DNA from: Rhabditophanes sp. KR3021
Lineage: Eukaryota > Nematoda > Chromadorea > Rhabditida > Alloionematidae
Assembly (NCBI GenBank): GCA_963281155.1
Contig: CAUJLY010000001.1
Location: 6,324,001 to 6,388,000 of the forward strand
Direction of reading: 5' to 3'
Length of the DNA: 64,000 nucleotides
Shown here: positions 44,870 through 57,400 of the stretch, in pieces
How the letters are laid out: the number at the start of each line of letters is the position of its first letter
Numbering within the stretch: position 1 is the stretch's first letter
Notes under the pieces: model-generated
What the model was told of the DNA's origin: nothing
The model's database searches: none
Seen by the model: only the letters and a program-made list of their open reading frames with translations
Program-made: the position numbers and the translations under genes

Positions 44870-46027
44870 ATGAAAACTAAATTTAAGTATACCCTAGCAT
44901 TAGTCCTATCAATTTTCATTACTTATTTGTTCCTTAGTTCCATTATAAAGGTGTATAAGTTGGACAGTACAGACACTTTCGTTATTCACCCAAGTTCAAC
45001 TTCCCATCTCAATCTCAACAATTCTAAAACAAAAGATATCAAAATACATATCATTTCGGTTGTAGACAAACAAGATCTTTCAAATTATGATACGGCTTTA
45101 AATACGGTTCAATGTTATGCAATGCAGAGAGGATATACTTATCATTTACTAAATATAAAGGACTATTCAAGTATTTTGGCAAAATGCCCCTACAACGATT
45201 TCATGTTCCAGCGGCATTGTTTTCTTAGTTATTATCTATCTTTGGTATATGAAGATGATTATGTGATATTTATTGATACCGACTTAGGTATTATTAATCC
45301 AAACAAAAAGTTTGAAGATTACCTTCCTCGTGGCAATGAACAATTCCTCTTTGTTCAGCGAATGTTTAATTACGAAATAATGGCAGGAACGTTCATTTTC
45401 AAAAATACAAACTATTCCAGAAATTTCTTATTAAGTTGGGCGTTGTATGATTACAAAAAACCAGATAGTTTTAATGGGAGTGATAATGTCGCTCTACATG
45501 CTGTCTTGATGGATTTAATGCCATTGAATAAACAAATTAAAAGACCATTTTGTCAGGCTATTTGGGAAAGTAGTAAAAACTTTGGAGATTGTAGCAAATT
45601 CGTTGCTTGTATGCGGTATTTATTCTCTGATAAGGATGTGAATGGCTCAATTTTTGATAAAGATTTATCTTTTGATGATGGAAAGATTGTTGCCCTTTCA
45701 AAGCATTCAAAAAGAAGATGGATGCGTGATGTTTGGATCACCGATTCAGAGTTTTCAATGGATGATTTTATGTTCCATTCAATGAAGGAAGTCTCTCTAC
45801 ATTGGAATATCGTTCGTGTGCCTCATCATTTTGGAGATTGGATTAATCCAATTAATATGAAGTCATTTGATATCTTGAAATGCAACACAAATAATTATTA
45901 CGAGAATTGGTCGTATTATTTTAGTTATTTTAAATCTGCTGCATTTATTGAAAACAAAATTAAAGCTTATAATAAGAAAATTGAAGAAGAATATATTATA
46001 GACTTGAAAACTTTGAAATTAATTTAA
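44870..46027 (+). CDS. DUF273-type nematode glycosyltransferase
   Basis: Single exon, 385 residues. Type II membrane topology: short cytoplasmic MKTKFKY, then a membrane anchor (TLALVLSIFITYLFLSSII), then a lumenal domain. The lumenal part matches the nematode DUF273 family (GT-A-like): DTALNTVQCYAMQRGYTYHL, DDYVIFIDTDLGIINP (DxD motif), EIMAGTFIF, NGSDNVALHAVLMDL and PHHFGDWINP. It probably acts in the Golgi, transferring an unknown sugar. It lies between two copies of a dispersed repeat, suggesting it arrived or was duplicated as a segment. Confidence 0.85.
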   Translation: MKTKFKYTLALVLSIFITYLFLSSIIKVYKLDSTDTFVIHPSSTSHLNLNNSKTKDIKIHIISVVDKQDLSNYDTALNTVQCYAMQRGYTYHLLNIKDYSSILAKCPYNDFMFQRHCFLSYYLSLVYEDDYVIFIDTDLGIINPNKKFEDYLPRGNEQFLFVQRMFNYEIMAGTFIFKNTNYSRNFLLSWALYDYKKPDSFNGSDNVALHAVLMDLMPLNKQIKRPFCQAIWESSKNFGDCSKFVACMRYLFSDKDVNGSIFDKDLSFDDGKIVALSKHSKRRWMRDVWITDSEFSMDDFMFHSMKEVSLHWNIVRVPHHFGDWINPINMKSFDILKCNTNNYYENWSYYFSYFKSAAFIENKIKAYNKKIEEEYIIDLKTLKLI

Positions 46028-46410
46028 TATATCACCAAGCATAATTCAGACTAAATAAACTTATCAGACATTTTTATATAGGTACCATTAAATATAATGT
46101 ATTCTTCGAAACTATTTCATAATTTTCATTACTCTTGGTAAATATAATCATTCTCCATTTCATACCAATCGCAGTATCTTTATTTATATGGAGGTAAAAG
46201 TTGTAATGTCTATTCATTGGTGAAAGATGTTAAATGTGTTATTTCCACTACAAGTAAGAGTATAACTTATTATGATAAAGCATCAACAATGAATGAATTC
46301 GATTTATCCTACTATAGTGTGTTGAAGTAAAAAATGGCGTCTTTAAATTTAATTCATGTTGTCTATTTCAATCTTCTTATTAGTGATTTTGACTTTCTAT
46401 TGTATGAATC

Positions 46411-46573
46411 TGTAACATAACCTGCTATAGATATTACCTAGATATTATATTGATGTTTATATCCTATTATCATATTTATATGACCCTCTTATTTCGTAAT
46501 AAAACATCTATCTTCAAGTTGTTCACCAAGCCTCTTGCCAAACTCCGTACCAGCTATGGTGGAGATCTTAATA
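46411..46573. repeat. Dispersed ~160-bp repeat, copy 2
   Basis: Direct-orientation match to 44143..44300, in the 3' flank of the glycosyltransferase gene (stop 46027). It contains a TTTATATGA and an AATAAAA in the order expected of an LTR, but no flanking TG...CA or primer-binding site was found. It could equally be duplicated 3' UTR. Confidence 0.75.
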
Positions 46574-47543
46574 TATTGCTGGTGGTAAGACCATATCATC
46601 GACATTAAGGTATGACTCACGCGAAGGATTGTAGCAAACATATGGGCCAAGATAAATACCTAACATATTTAATATTTTTTACTTTAAATAATTTCCATTT
46701 AAAGTTGATTGACATCATTGTTTTAATGTAAAATACACATATATTTTAAAGTACAATTACTTTCGTAAATTGTTTAACGTCAACTTGTCTTTGATTATTA
46801 TTTTAGCAAAACTGAACTGTCTTTAACTATCAACCATACATTGCCTTTGGATTATTACCTCGAATCAATTATAATCTGTCTACCGAATATGCACAGGAAC
46901 AATTTATTGAGATACAGCAGTTGACATAATTTTACAGAACCATCTAGATTAAATTAAATAATGGGTAAATCAGCTATTTTATGGAAGTTCATTAAGATTA
47001 GGATTAACATTAAATAAGGGCTCAAAGCAATAAAGAATATGCATGCCATTAAGTTCAAACTTTTTTTGTGCTTATGAAGTGCATTTATTATTTTCCATAA
47101 ATGAAAAAATTAATAACAAGAATTCATGGTAGATGATAAGTTGTTAAGAAATTCAATTTTCCAACCTCTTTGTGTTTAAAAATAAAAGCTATATAATTTA
47201 TTTCATTAACAAAAAGTGCCATAAAAGAGTTGGATTAACTTTTACAAAACTTCGAAGCTATTATTTGACAATTCTTCTTTAATCCGAATGAAAAAGTGAA
47301 TCACACATTTCAAAGAACGAATTAACTAAAGTTCAATATAATTTTCTTTCATAACAAAAAACGTATAATTTACCACACGAATAAAAGAAGGAAGCTAAAT
47401 ACACGGGCTCCTATTAACAAACGGATGTGCGCATATCTATTTGTTGAGTTTATTTTGTTTTAAACTTATAATTGACTAATTTAGAGGAAGGTATTAAAAC
47501 AAAATTTTCGTTTTTGTTAGTTGATTAAAGAGGAGCTTCAAGA
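46574..47543. other. Intergenic region
   Basis: About 970 nt, AT-rich, upstream of the srg-like receptor. No coding sequence recognised. Confidence 0.5.
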
Positions 47544-48575
47544 ATGATAAATATTATAATTATTCATGAAATAATACTTCTAACATGGAGTGTTGCTTCC
47601 GAATGCTTGCAAATTGTATTTTTTATTTTTGTATATCTTAAAATGAAGAAGAAGCATGAAACATACAATAATGGATTTTATGTCAATTTGATTTTCAGTT
47701 TTCATTTGTCAACTGTTTATTTTATTACCGACATTATTACGACAATAGTACCTAATTTGGGAATATTAACCGGAGAAATAATTAGTATTAAGTGGTTTCC
47801 TATAACTCTATTAACTATCGAAACTATAGTTATCGCCTATCATAGCCTTAATATTACCTTGTTGACCGCTAATCGTTTTTTCGCAATGTATTTTCCAATG
47901 ACTTTTAAAATGGTAAAAATAGATTAAATCACATATCTTTAATTATTAATTGTTTAAGTACTTTCGTCCGAAATCAATGCTCATCTATTGCTCAACAGCT
48001 TTTGCTCTTTCTTTAATAACTGTCCCATTTCGAATTGTTTTAACAGCTTACTATGGATCAGTTAAAAATGATTCAAATTATTATCATGCTTATTATGAGG
48101 ATCAAGAAGAATGGACAACAGCGAGAATTGTATCTATGACTTTTGTGTATAGCAATATATTCACCTCATTCATTTTAAATGTGTTCAATACTATAAAATA
48201 TCGAAAACTCACTCGGCGTGTTTCAACAGGAGCTGTTTACAAAAACAGCGAAAGGATAATTTTCTATTTTGTGATCATTCAAAACATAACTTTGTTCATC
48301 TTTTCTTATTTCTACCTTTCAAAAATGCATTTCCTCGACAATTCAGCTGAAGAAAATTCATTTCAATTGTCTCAAAACATTTGGCCTTGGCTTATTTCGA
48401 TTCTTTCATTTACGGATGTTTATTTTTTGTTAATATTTAAGTAAGTTAATGCAGACAAAAAAGTAAATCTTCTTCATTAATTTTTAGCAAATCTGTGAGA
48501 AAAGAGTTTCTTTACTTTATATTTCGACCAAATGTAGAACTTCATATTACAGAAGTTCAGCAATTTAATACATAA
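47544..48575 (+). CDS. Serpentine chemoreceptor, srg-like (7TM)
   Basis: Exons 47544..47912, 47959..48440 and 48488..48575; introns 46 and 47 nt; all in phase; 312 residues. The pattern is Srg-like: FVYLKMKKKHETYNNGFYVN after helix 1, and a helix-3 end LLTANRFFAMYFPMTFKMYF. It is related in layout to the receptor at 776 but diverged. The last exon supplies a polar C-terminal tail (VRKEFLYFIFRPN). Plasma membrane, probably chemosensory. Confidence 0.78.
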
Positions 48576-48758
48576 CGACCTTCACTTTGATTCCAATAAA
48601 TTTTTTATTATCTCAAAAGGTATAAACAATTTCAATTTATATACAAATTAATAATAAACTTTTGGCAGAAAAGTAACGGTCTGAGGCATTTGATACACTT
48701 CATTTAGTTACATTTGATACACTCCATATATCTACACAAAATATAAACAAAACAAGAC

Positions 48759-51700
48759 TCAGAGATCACAGTAGCCGTTGGCGTCGGAATGACGGTATGA
48801 TTGGTATTTTTTATATTGTTCGAAGTGAAATTGCCAATCCACAATATACTCATTCTCCCATTTTGACATTAAATTGCGCCAATGAATGACGGATTCGCCT
48901 ATTTCGCCAGTTGCAGTTAGTAAGTTGGGAAGGAGGGCTTTCCAGAAAGAACACTCTTTACGGCGGGGACCAGAACCGATATGCTTGGCTCCTTTTTGAT
49001 AGTCCGATTCAATGGTCAGGTTCATGTATTGCATAGTGGAAGGAGTGTATTGCGGCCATGTATCCGGTGTGTAAGTGCCATCAGGGTTTTTGTTTGGGTT
49101 TCTATAAGTAATGTTCGATTAAAACGTACACAAATACCATTTTCAAAAGCATTGGCAGAAGAGATATTTAAAAATGACTTACCCTGTTCTGGCAAAATTA
49201 GCCCAATACCTCATAAATCGACTGCTTAGTTCTTGTTCTTCTTTAGTATATTGAAATCTTTCAGTATTGTAAGGTTCGCCAAAAATGAAATTTATTTCAT
49301 ACCCATGAAGCACTCCCATCCATTCTGGCCAGGTTTGCTGACTAGCTCGGTGCGAAAAGTAATATGAATATGTTTCACCCCCATGCATAGAATGCGCTAA
49401 AGCAAACTCATTCACATTACAAGTAAAGTGAAGATCACCTAAAGCTCTAAATAAGTAATAACAATTAATATGAATGTAGACTAATGTTTTTTGAATATTT
49501 GCAAATTTTTCCCTTTATTAAGAAAACAATCATTTGTTAAGCTTAGGGTTAGAAATAGATTATTGCAATTTGTACCTAGCTATTACTTTACTTCTATGGC
49601 ACATTTTAATAAAAACATATTAAGCAATGCTTTTCTGCCTATTATATATTTAATTCTTTGATAGTTTTCCGAAAGCACTTCTAAAAAATAACGAAGCTGT
49701 CTTCGGAGATTATTTTTGGGATGCACTCATAAGTATTGACTCGTTAAGTCTTTGGAAATTGTCATTAAATTATCTTGAAAAAAATAAAGAAAATCGATCA
49801 GTTGATCTTCATTGAAATATTAAATGCTAATAATAAAATATAAAGTCGACATGAGTATACATGTTTTAAGACTGCTTAATAACCAATTTGTTTAAAGCCT
49901 TTTTGATTTTTAATAAAATTTCTTGTCAAACAAACTTGCCGGTCTAAAGCAATTATCCAATCTTGTGGTTGAATAGGCAAATTGGAAGGTTCATATTCGT
50001 GAATAATAGAAGCCATTGCTAGGGAAGACTTTAAAAATTGTCTTGGCAATAACCTGTGTAAACTTTTAATCCACTTCTCTCTCGTAGTAATGAAATTTTT
50101 CTTCGTAAAAAACTGATCTACTGGGAAGATATCTTGCAGTTGATAAACAATAAAATATATTGCTTCATCGCTATTCGATCCTGCTAAAAGTTGCGTCTTT
50201 TTAAAACGACCTTCCTGAAAATATTTAGACAAATGTTATAGTGTTCGTTTAAGTGTAAATTTTAATGAAACTATATATCAAAGGTTTTTTTCAAAGAATA
50301 ATTTTTTTAATTTGAATATTAGTTACTTTAAAATTTGTTGTCGTTTTAATGTATTTGTATTGTTACTATGTTGTAAGGCTTACTAATTGTTGTTTCTGTA
50401 TTTGTAGTTGCCCACTCACTCAAATGGAGTTAACTATGGAGGAAAGCGATGTAAATAAAAGTCTTAAGAGAAATAGAGGTGAAATAGCTTTGCCTTTTGG
50501 AATGAGACAATTACATTATGAAGCCACTGGGAAGGAACACCTGTTGTTGAGGACGGATTGTTATCTGTCGGAAGAAAGGATGCGCCAGCTAAAGGTAAGT
50601 TAAGCATTTCAAACAATTAGTAATTGTTTTAGTTCCACATCAGCCACTACAACCAAGTCGTCTTTTTAATTTGTCAATGAAACGAAGAAATAAAGTGGTG
50701 CATTTTGACAAAATGGTAAAAATGTTCTATGACGTTTGATTTTTTAAAAATAATATATCAACGTTATTCTATGGATCCTTGCTCTAGAAAGAATCTATAT
50801 CGCTACATGATTCACTTAACTTAAAAGCGGGAAATATCTCTCCCATATTTGTGAATAATTTGAAGCCTATCATTTGAGAGATGTGATTAGTGCCGAAGAA
50901 GTTGGCTACAAAATGGAAAAACCTGCTGCCCAAAATTGAAGTTTAATTGCAAGAAATATCCACTTAAATTTAGGTCTGAAACATTGTTCGAATCTCATTC
51001 TGAAGTAAGGGAATGCGCAGAAGAAATCTATTGTACACACTGCATATATCAATACCCTGAAAAGCACAATTGTGTTTTTAAAAACATGATTTATTCGACA
51101 GAAAAGAGTCGAGAATGGACAAGATCAAAAATCATTCCGACGAAACTCTCCATCTCAAGTTGCCAGTGCCTACGAAAGAACTAGCTGAGAATCTGGGTGT
51201 ATCTTAATGGAAGAGACATATTACTAAGAGTGGTCACGGTGAATGCACCATGCCTAACGTCTACTTGTCTAATTCCGTCAATGCATGTGCAGTCGCTGAC
51301 ATTTTGACCGAAAAGTTGTTTAAATTCAAGATGTCTAGTTATGATTGATTTAATAATATTTTGATTGCCCGTTTAACCAGTTTTCTTTTAATAAATATTT
51401 TGCATAAATTAACCGTAAGCGATGTTGAAACTTTTTCAGTTAAGAAATCTCCATCTTCTATCACAACCCAGGGAAAGTCTGCGAATTCCATGACAGGCGA
51501 CCATTCATTGTCTAGGATCTTCTTAGCACTAGCTTTCATGAGACATTCTAGAATTTGATCGGATGTAATTGTATCTAAAGCTGCAGTTTCATTTCCACAT
51601 TTCATTGCTTCATACAAAATATAAGGCCTAGCCAGCGCAACTTTTCTGCTTTCAATAGCCCACGGAGACGTAGCACTTCCACTTTGAATAATAGCTCTAT

Positions 51701-54415
51701 TGAAATATGGGGCAGACTTTTCACTTAGCATATGCATAGAAACAGAAGCAGCTCCTGCACTTTCTCCGAACAATGTAATGGAATTAGGATCTCCTCCAAA
51801 AACATCAATATTCTTGTGTATCCATCTCATTGCCGCTAGTTGATCAAACATTCCCGCATTCCCGGGAGCCTCTTCTCTTGCCAAATACAAAAAACCAAAT
51901 ACAGATACCCGATAATTTAAAGTTACTATAATTACGTTTTCTTCAGTTGCGAAGATTTTTCCGTCATAAACGTCTAAAAATTAAATAAATGTGATATTTG
52001 TCTTTTCCATTAATTCACTTACTTAATGACCCTGAGTATAAAAATTAGTTTCTATGTTAAGTTGTGTTAAATTAAAATAGTGTTTTAGTATATTTTAGAA
52101 CGAACCGTACCAATTTATCGTTTTGAAAGTATAATATTTAAATTTATGTTCTTCAGTAGCTACGTTATTACTTTTTGGCATCACATGCAATTGAGTCACG
52201 TAATTAGCCTTATATATCCTAATCTTTAACTTTTTTACTAATTATCTCTTTATTTAGATTGCTCAAGCTGGATTACGCTAAATTAATGGAATAATAGAAA
52301 AACGAACACAAGATCAGTTCGGTTGGAATGATAGCGAATTGTCACACAATGCTGTTGACACGGAGTCTGTTGTCGAGGAGTCGCTTGCTGTTGGAAGAAA
52401 AGACGTGCCTAAAGAGGCTGTAAAAGGTAAGTTATTCTTATTTCACGAATGATGTAATAATTTGAATTTAGGAAAATCTGTTATCAACAAAAATACGAAT
52501 TTCTTGAAGCCGGTAAAGAAGGTAATGTTCTACCATTAACTGAAGAGCAAGGAATGGAAAAAGGGATAATTTGAACCGCTCTCGAGTCAAACCTTTCTTG
52601 GATGAAATAGAAGGATTGTTTGTACAGAAGTCTGATGAAAAAGTATTCCAAAAGAAGTTCGGTAATGCTGATCAAGGAGAAGAGGCGCCTTTTGATCGAT
52701 TTTATCTACTCTGGCTTAAGTACCAGCTCTGTTTTGGATAAAGCAACATCTAAAAAGTATTACGAAGCTTTTATCGAAGTTTTGGAAAATATTGGGTTTG
52801 ATAGTACTGATTTTATTCCTATGTTCCTTAGGTATTCCAATGAGTCCAGTCATTGCAAGAGGAAATATCACATAGTTGCTATCAATGCGTTTACTAAGAT
52901 TATCTTTCATCTATCTTTTTATTCCTCGGAGATGATCCTGAATCGTTGTTTATCTGCTGAAAAAAGCGACTGGGACTCTCCATATTAAGTGGAAACCAAA
53001 GGATAAGAATGTCAAGATTGTGGGGGGTTTCTTGCCAATTATGACTATTTTATTTATGGGATTTGCAAGGGCCTTCAAGGTAAAAGAATAAGAAATGAAA
53101 CAGCCGCTATGAATGCTCGCGAGTTGTTGGGCTTTGTGGTTAAGAGAACCGGCAATAAGAAGAATTTAATGGGTCTCTATGCTTTGACATTCCTGGATGA
53201 ATCAAAGTATTCTGGTGTTAGTTTATACAATTCAAGCGATTTATATAACAGATTCTATAAACACAACTATTGTGTTTTAAGAAAGGAATTAGGTAACGGG
53301 CTCTTGTCAAATAAAGAAAAAATGCACTTAAAGACTTGGGATAGTGGAAAAGCCGTAGAAGCGAGATTTTTGAAGATTGGCGGTGAGTTGTACTATCCTG
53401 CTGAAACAGCATTAAGTATGGTAAGGATCATCACAGCTGTCTGTCCAAGTTCATTAAACTTGTCTATGGGTTCTGTTTGCTTAGAAGTCCCTAATGGTTT
53501 GTATCCAAGTCAAGAAGCTAGGCAGTCACATAACGTCAATCATCCAAGAAAGTGAAATTGGTCATCGTCTAAATGGACCTACAAAAATGATGAGTGCCCT
53601 GATGTCGGATCTATGAGGAAGAAAATGAATCGAATAGCGAAGAAGAGGAAGATGAGTAAAATGACTTCACATTGCAAAAAGATATTGGATGAACGTGGTT
53701 TGTCATTACACATTGAAGACCGTTTATGCCAACAACTCCGTGACGCTGAACAGGAATTCAGCACCGATCTTGATGCTGAACTGTATTATCCCTGAAATCT
53801 ACCTTCTCAACTCTTTCAATGCATGTAAAATAGTTGACATCTTGGTAAAAATTCTATTCGACCTCAAACTTATTGTCTAATCTTTTTAAATTATTTGTCT
53901 AAAAAATGTTTGTTAGGCAAAGTCGAACCTGTGCCACTCCAGAAGCCGCCTCCATAAACCCATATCAACACACTAAATTTTGATTCTGGTGCGATCCCAC
54001 TAGTTGGAATATAAATATTCAGGTATAAACAATCCTCACTTAAGGGAGTATTCGCATTCCACATCTCAGCGCCATAGAAATCTCCAAAATATGTGTCTTT
54101 AGACTGAACGCAGGAATTAGGAAAGGTGGTGGCATTAAATAGATGGCGCCATGGTTTTTTAGGAACTGGTTTGCGGAAACGAAGATTGCCAATAGGAGGT
54201 TCGGCAAATGGGACTCCTAAATATTGTGTAAGAGTTTTACCATTTGGAGCAGTTAGGACTTGGCCCGCTATAGGGGAACCATCTTTTAAATGGACAATCG
54301 GTTGTGTTGATGATGTGATTGGGGAAAGCTAGAAAATTAATCCAGCTAATTAAATAAACACTTAATTTCAACTTACCAGCACCATCAAACATAACCAAAA
54401 ATATTTTTGTTTCAT
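48759..54415 (-). CDS. Acetylcholinesterase, tailed (T) form
   Basis: Exons about 54377..54415, 53929..54328, 51414..51973, 49936..50214, 49183..~49446 and 48759..49101, roughly 628 residues. Signal peptide MKQKYFWLCLMVLLSP. It hydrolyses acetylcholine at synapses. Choline-site Trp in AEMWN, oxyanion GGGF, nucleophile in LFGESAGAAS, acid in GSNSDEAIY and His in GVLHGYEINF are all present. The C-terminus is a tryptophan-rich tetramerisation tail (WENEYIVDWQFHFEQYKKYQ) with a Cys three residues from the end (YCDL), as in nematode ACE-1 and vertebrate AChE-T. Two junctions are uncertain: the exon 2 donor (GTTCGA, or loss of STL) and exon 4-5. Introns 2 and 3 are 1.2-2 kb and hold decayed plus-strand genes. 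Confidence 0.82.
50424..51348 (+). pseudogene. Decayed plus-strand gene in AChE intron 3
   Basis: Inside the AChE intron, on the opposite strand: an exon 50424..50594 (MELTMEESDVNKSLKRNRGE to EERMRQLK) followed by an intact 38-nt intron-like GTAAGT...TTTTAG; a Cys/His-rich piece (about 50936-51184, C-x-K-Y-P...CTHC...HNC, zinc-finger-like); then a 78-codon frame 51115..51348 with one TAA (51205) ending in PNVYLSNSVNACAVADILTE. Retention of an intron argues against a processed copy. The final segment is homologous to 53787..53880. Family not recognised. Confidence 0.5.
52258..53880 (+). pseudogene. Decayed plus-strand gene in AChE intron 2
   Basis: Starts after a TTTATTTAG acceptor. An open stretch (QDQFGWNDSELSHNAVDTES) ends at a clean intron (GTAAGT...AATTTAG, about 52427-52471). 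Then frames alternate: VKPFLDEIEGLFVQKSDEKV; 52620..52988 (KKYYEAFIEVLENIGFDSTD); 53109..53555 (NARELLGFVVKRTGNKKNLM...YNSSDLYNRFYKHNYCVLRK); 53613..53795; and a last piece PEIYLLNSFNACKIVDILVK. At least four stops or shifts separate them, so it is a pseudogene of a gene of over 450 codons. No family recognised; no integrase or transposase signature could be confirmed. Confidence 0.5.
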
Positions 54416-57400
54416 AGTATAATGAAGCTGTCTTTCATTGTATATGTAAAAGAACTCCAGATATGAATATAAATTGTGTGTAGCTAGAAAATATTAGTTT
54501 GAAATGTATCTATAAAAGATTGAGGAGTATGTAGTTAGAAAAAATAATATTTTCCAATGACATTTACTGTCAATTTAAATTAACAAAACTTGTAGTTATT
54601 TAGTACACATCTATTTAAATTAAATAAAAAGAGGAGCTTAATGGTGAATGACATGAACTTTTATTTGTGATTTGTCAGGATTGATTATAATTCTTAAAGA
54701 AATGGTAACAAAAGTCGGCCATACTGGAAAGTAGTTTGATAAGAAAGACACAAGGAATTAAATTGTCATTTCCAGGCAATTGATATGTCTTTTAATAATA
54801 TGAATATCTTCTTTAATACTTATAATATTCACTAGACAAACTGAACCGTGTGTATTAAAAAACACTTTTCTAGTGACAAACAAAAATCTTATGCTAAAAT
54901 GGGTTTTAAGAATGTATGATTGTTGGTAACAAAAATATATAATAGGCATTTAAGCATTTAGAAGTTATTATCAAATAAGCAGTAGAGATTTTTAACAGCT
55001 GGAAAGTAGCTAGACTGCTGAACTCTTGAGGTATCTAATATATTTTTAAAGAAAGCAGCCCTAAAAAATGTGGTATCTGATAGGGATAGAATAAGTTTAA
55101 AGCTAATTAATACTTCTTTATATCCATTCCATTAAATTTAATGGGCTAAAAAATATAATGAAAAATATAATATAAAAAGAAAGGATATGAAAGGTTTTTA
55201 CAAAAGTATTTAATGATAATGTCAAATATTCTTCTAAATGCAATATCAAAATTAAGCTCGAATTTAATCTGAAATACAATGTCATGATCGTAAGACTCTA
55301 ACCAAAAAGAACCCCTCACTTAACTTCCATTAAATTGATCCACCTGACTTAACAATGCTAAGCAGTTAAATCAACTGAATCTAATTTTATGTAAGCACAA
55401 CATTTCCTAAAAATATGAAAGCAGTAATAATAAAGTATAAATAGGTAAAAAAGAAAAAGGTTGTGATCTGCATATAAATACTTGTAATTCGATCATACTC
55501 CAAACTTTTATTATATCACCTTCAATACAATTATGCATAATAAACATATTAAATTACAAAAATAATGGAAACGTGATTTTTTTGTGCTTCAAAATAATAA
55601 ACAAAATATGACAACAATAAAGTAGTAAGTAGAAATGTTTCTAAAGGTGACAAGTTATTGTTAATCTAAATTAATTTATGAAATGTTATCATTACAACCT
55701 CAAATTTGTTTAACACTGCCTACTACGTAACTTCAAGTACTATTTCATTTCAGTCTATCGCTTAAAAGAGTAAATACTACTGAAAATCCGATTATCCATT
55801 ATAAATTTAAATGATCAAAAAGTGTGTATGTCTGTATTTAAATAAAGATGAAATTTATATCTTTAGGTTATTATCACAAACTTGAGACGTAGATGTAAAG
55901 GCAATAAATAAAATTTTGATTCTGTTTAGTTATAAATGAGAGAGAAATCGAGTATAGTAGTGTAAGGTTGATCGAACACGACAGGCTCAGGGTCTAACAT
56001 TTTTTGCCTCAAAAATTAGAGTATTAAGGTTGGTTTAGGATATCAAAAAAGTCTTGTTGATTATTATTATTAGGCGGAAGTATGCTGGTGGTTGTACATA
56101 TGTTCAAAAAATAACATCGGTGGCTTTATTCGTTTAAAAAGGCATATCAAACAATTACGGGTTTTTTGTATTATATTTTTTGCTTCGTAATTCTCCATCA
56201 TCCTAAATACATGTATACAATTTATGGAGATTAGTATTAATCCTTGATTTTAGGCTTCTTTGTCAAATTTAAATAAATTGAATACACTGAAAAAAATTAC
56301 ATCCTCAAAAGCCAACACTTCTCCCGTAGCTTCGGCAGATATTAAAGAAAAGTGTCTACAATTTATCAATGTTTCTCATCATTATTTGTTGTCTTTGCCA
56401 TCTATACACCTAATTTTTTGTTAAACATATTCTTTAATATATACATTTCCTAAATCATTAAAAGTAAATGGCCAAGTTGTCGTTGTCGACGTCGTCTTTC
56501 GCTTTGCAATGAATGATATGTATCACTCTAATAAAATCTTTTACACTTTATATATTTATCACAAATCTTTTAATGCATATCGGAAAGATGATGATAGCCA
56601 ACAAACTATTATAAATAGATACAAAATTATATACTCAAGGTACTACTAATTTACTAATCTACATAATAAATTGAATTTGTTTTTAGTGGTCGGTATGACG
56701 TAGTCAATAGAAATAAGAAGCACAAACGTGTAGATATGATAGTAATAAATTCGAGGTGGCTTCTCCATCTAATGAGGTAAATTGAGGATAAAATGAATTA
56801 TTAGGGAAGGATATTCTTCCTGATCTTCAAGCAGATGATACATTTTGATTGAAAAAAGATAGATAAAGAGATGTAAAAACGGCGATTTTTACAATCTTAT
56901 CAATCAAAAATTGTTTTGATCATTGTTTTAACTAATTTTTTGCATATCGATACAGCTATTTATTATAATTCATTATATGTTGCAATTGAATTAAGAAGAA
57001 AAATGATACAATGGATACAAATAATACAAATGCAGAAAGATAAAATAGCTTTATTCAAAGTAATAGTAAATGAAGCTCTTCCATTTTTATTAAATAGTAA
57101 AACAATGTGTTTATTTGGTCCATTAAATAAATACAATTTAACCTGAGCTTGGAATAAAATTAAAAAGAGAGAATCCATTAAAGTAAGCATACATTCTTTG
57201 TTTCAAGCCACAATAATTAATAGACTTGACCGTAGTACAATTTTCTCACATCTTCCAATTTAAAATTTATTAAATTGAAGTTCTTGTGGACAGGAAGGCA
57301 CTTAAGAGACTTTTCATTAAATTTAGAATTTATTTGATGTAATAAATAAAATTTTACTAACATTATTTTGAATATTGTTTAAAAAGTTGCCGTTTTTAAT

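Noticed and set aside
52620..53555. Tyrosine recombinase or transposase in the AChE intron
   Set aside because: Considered because of the layout of the fragments, but the required catalytic residues (R...HxxR...Y or DDE) could not be found.
56916..57190. Overlapping frames on both strands
   Set aside because: Neither strand shows recognisable domains; overlap of similar quality on both strands suggests chance.
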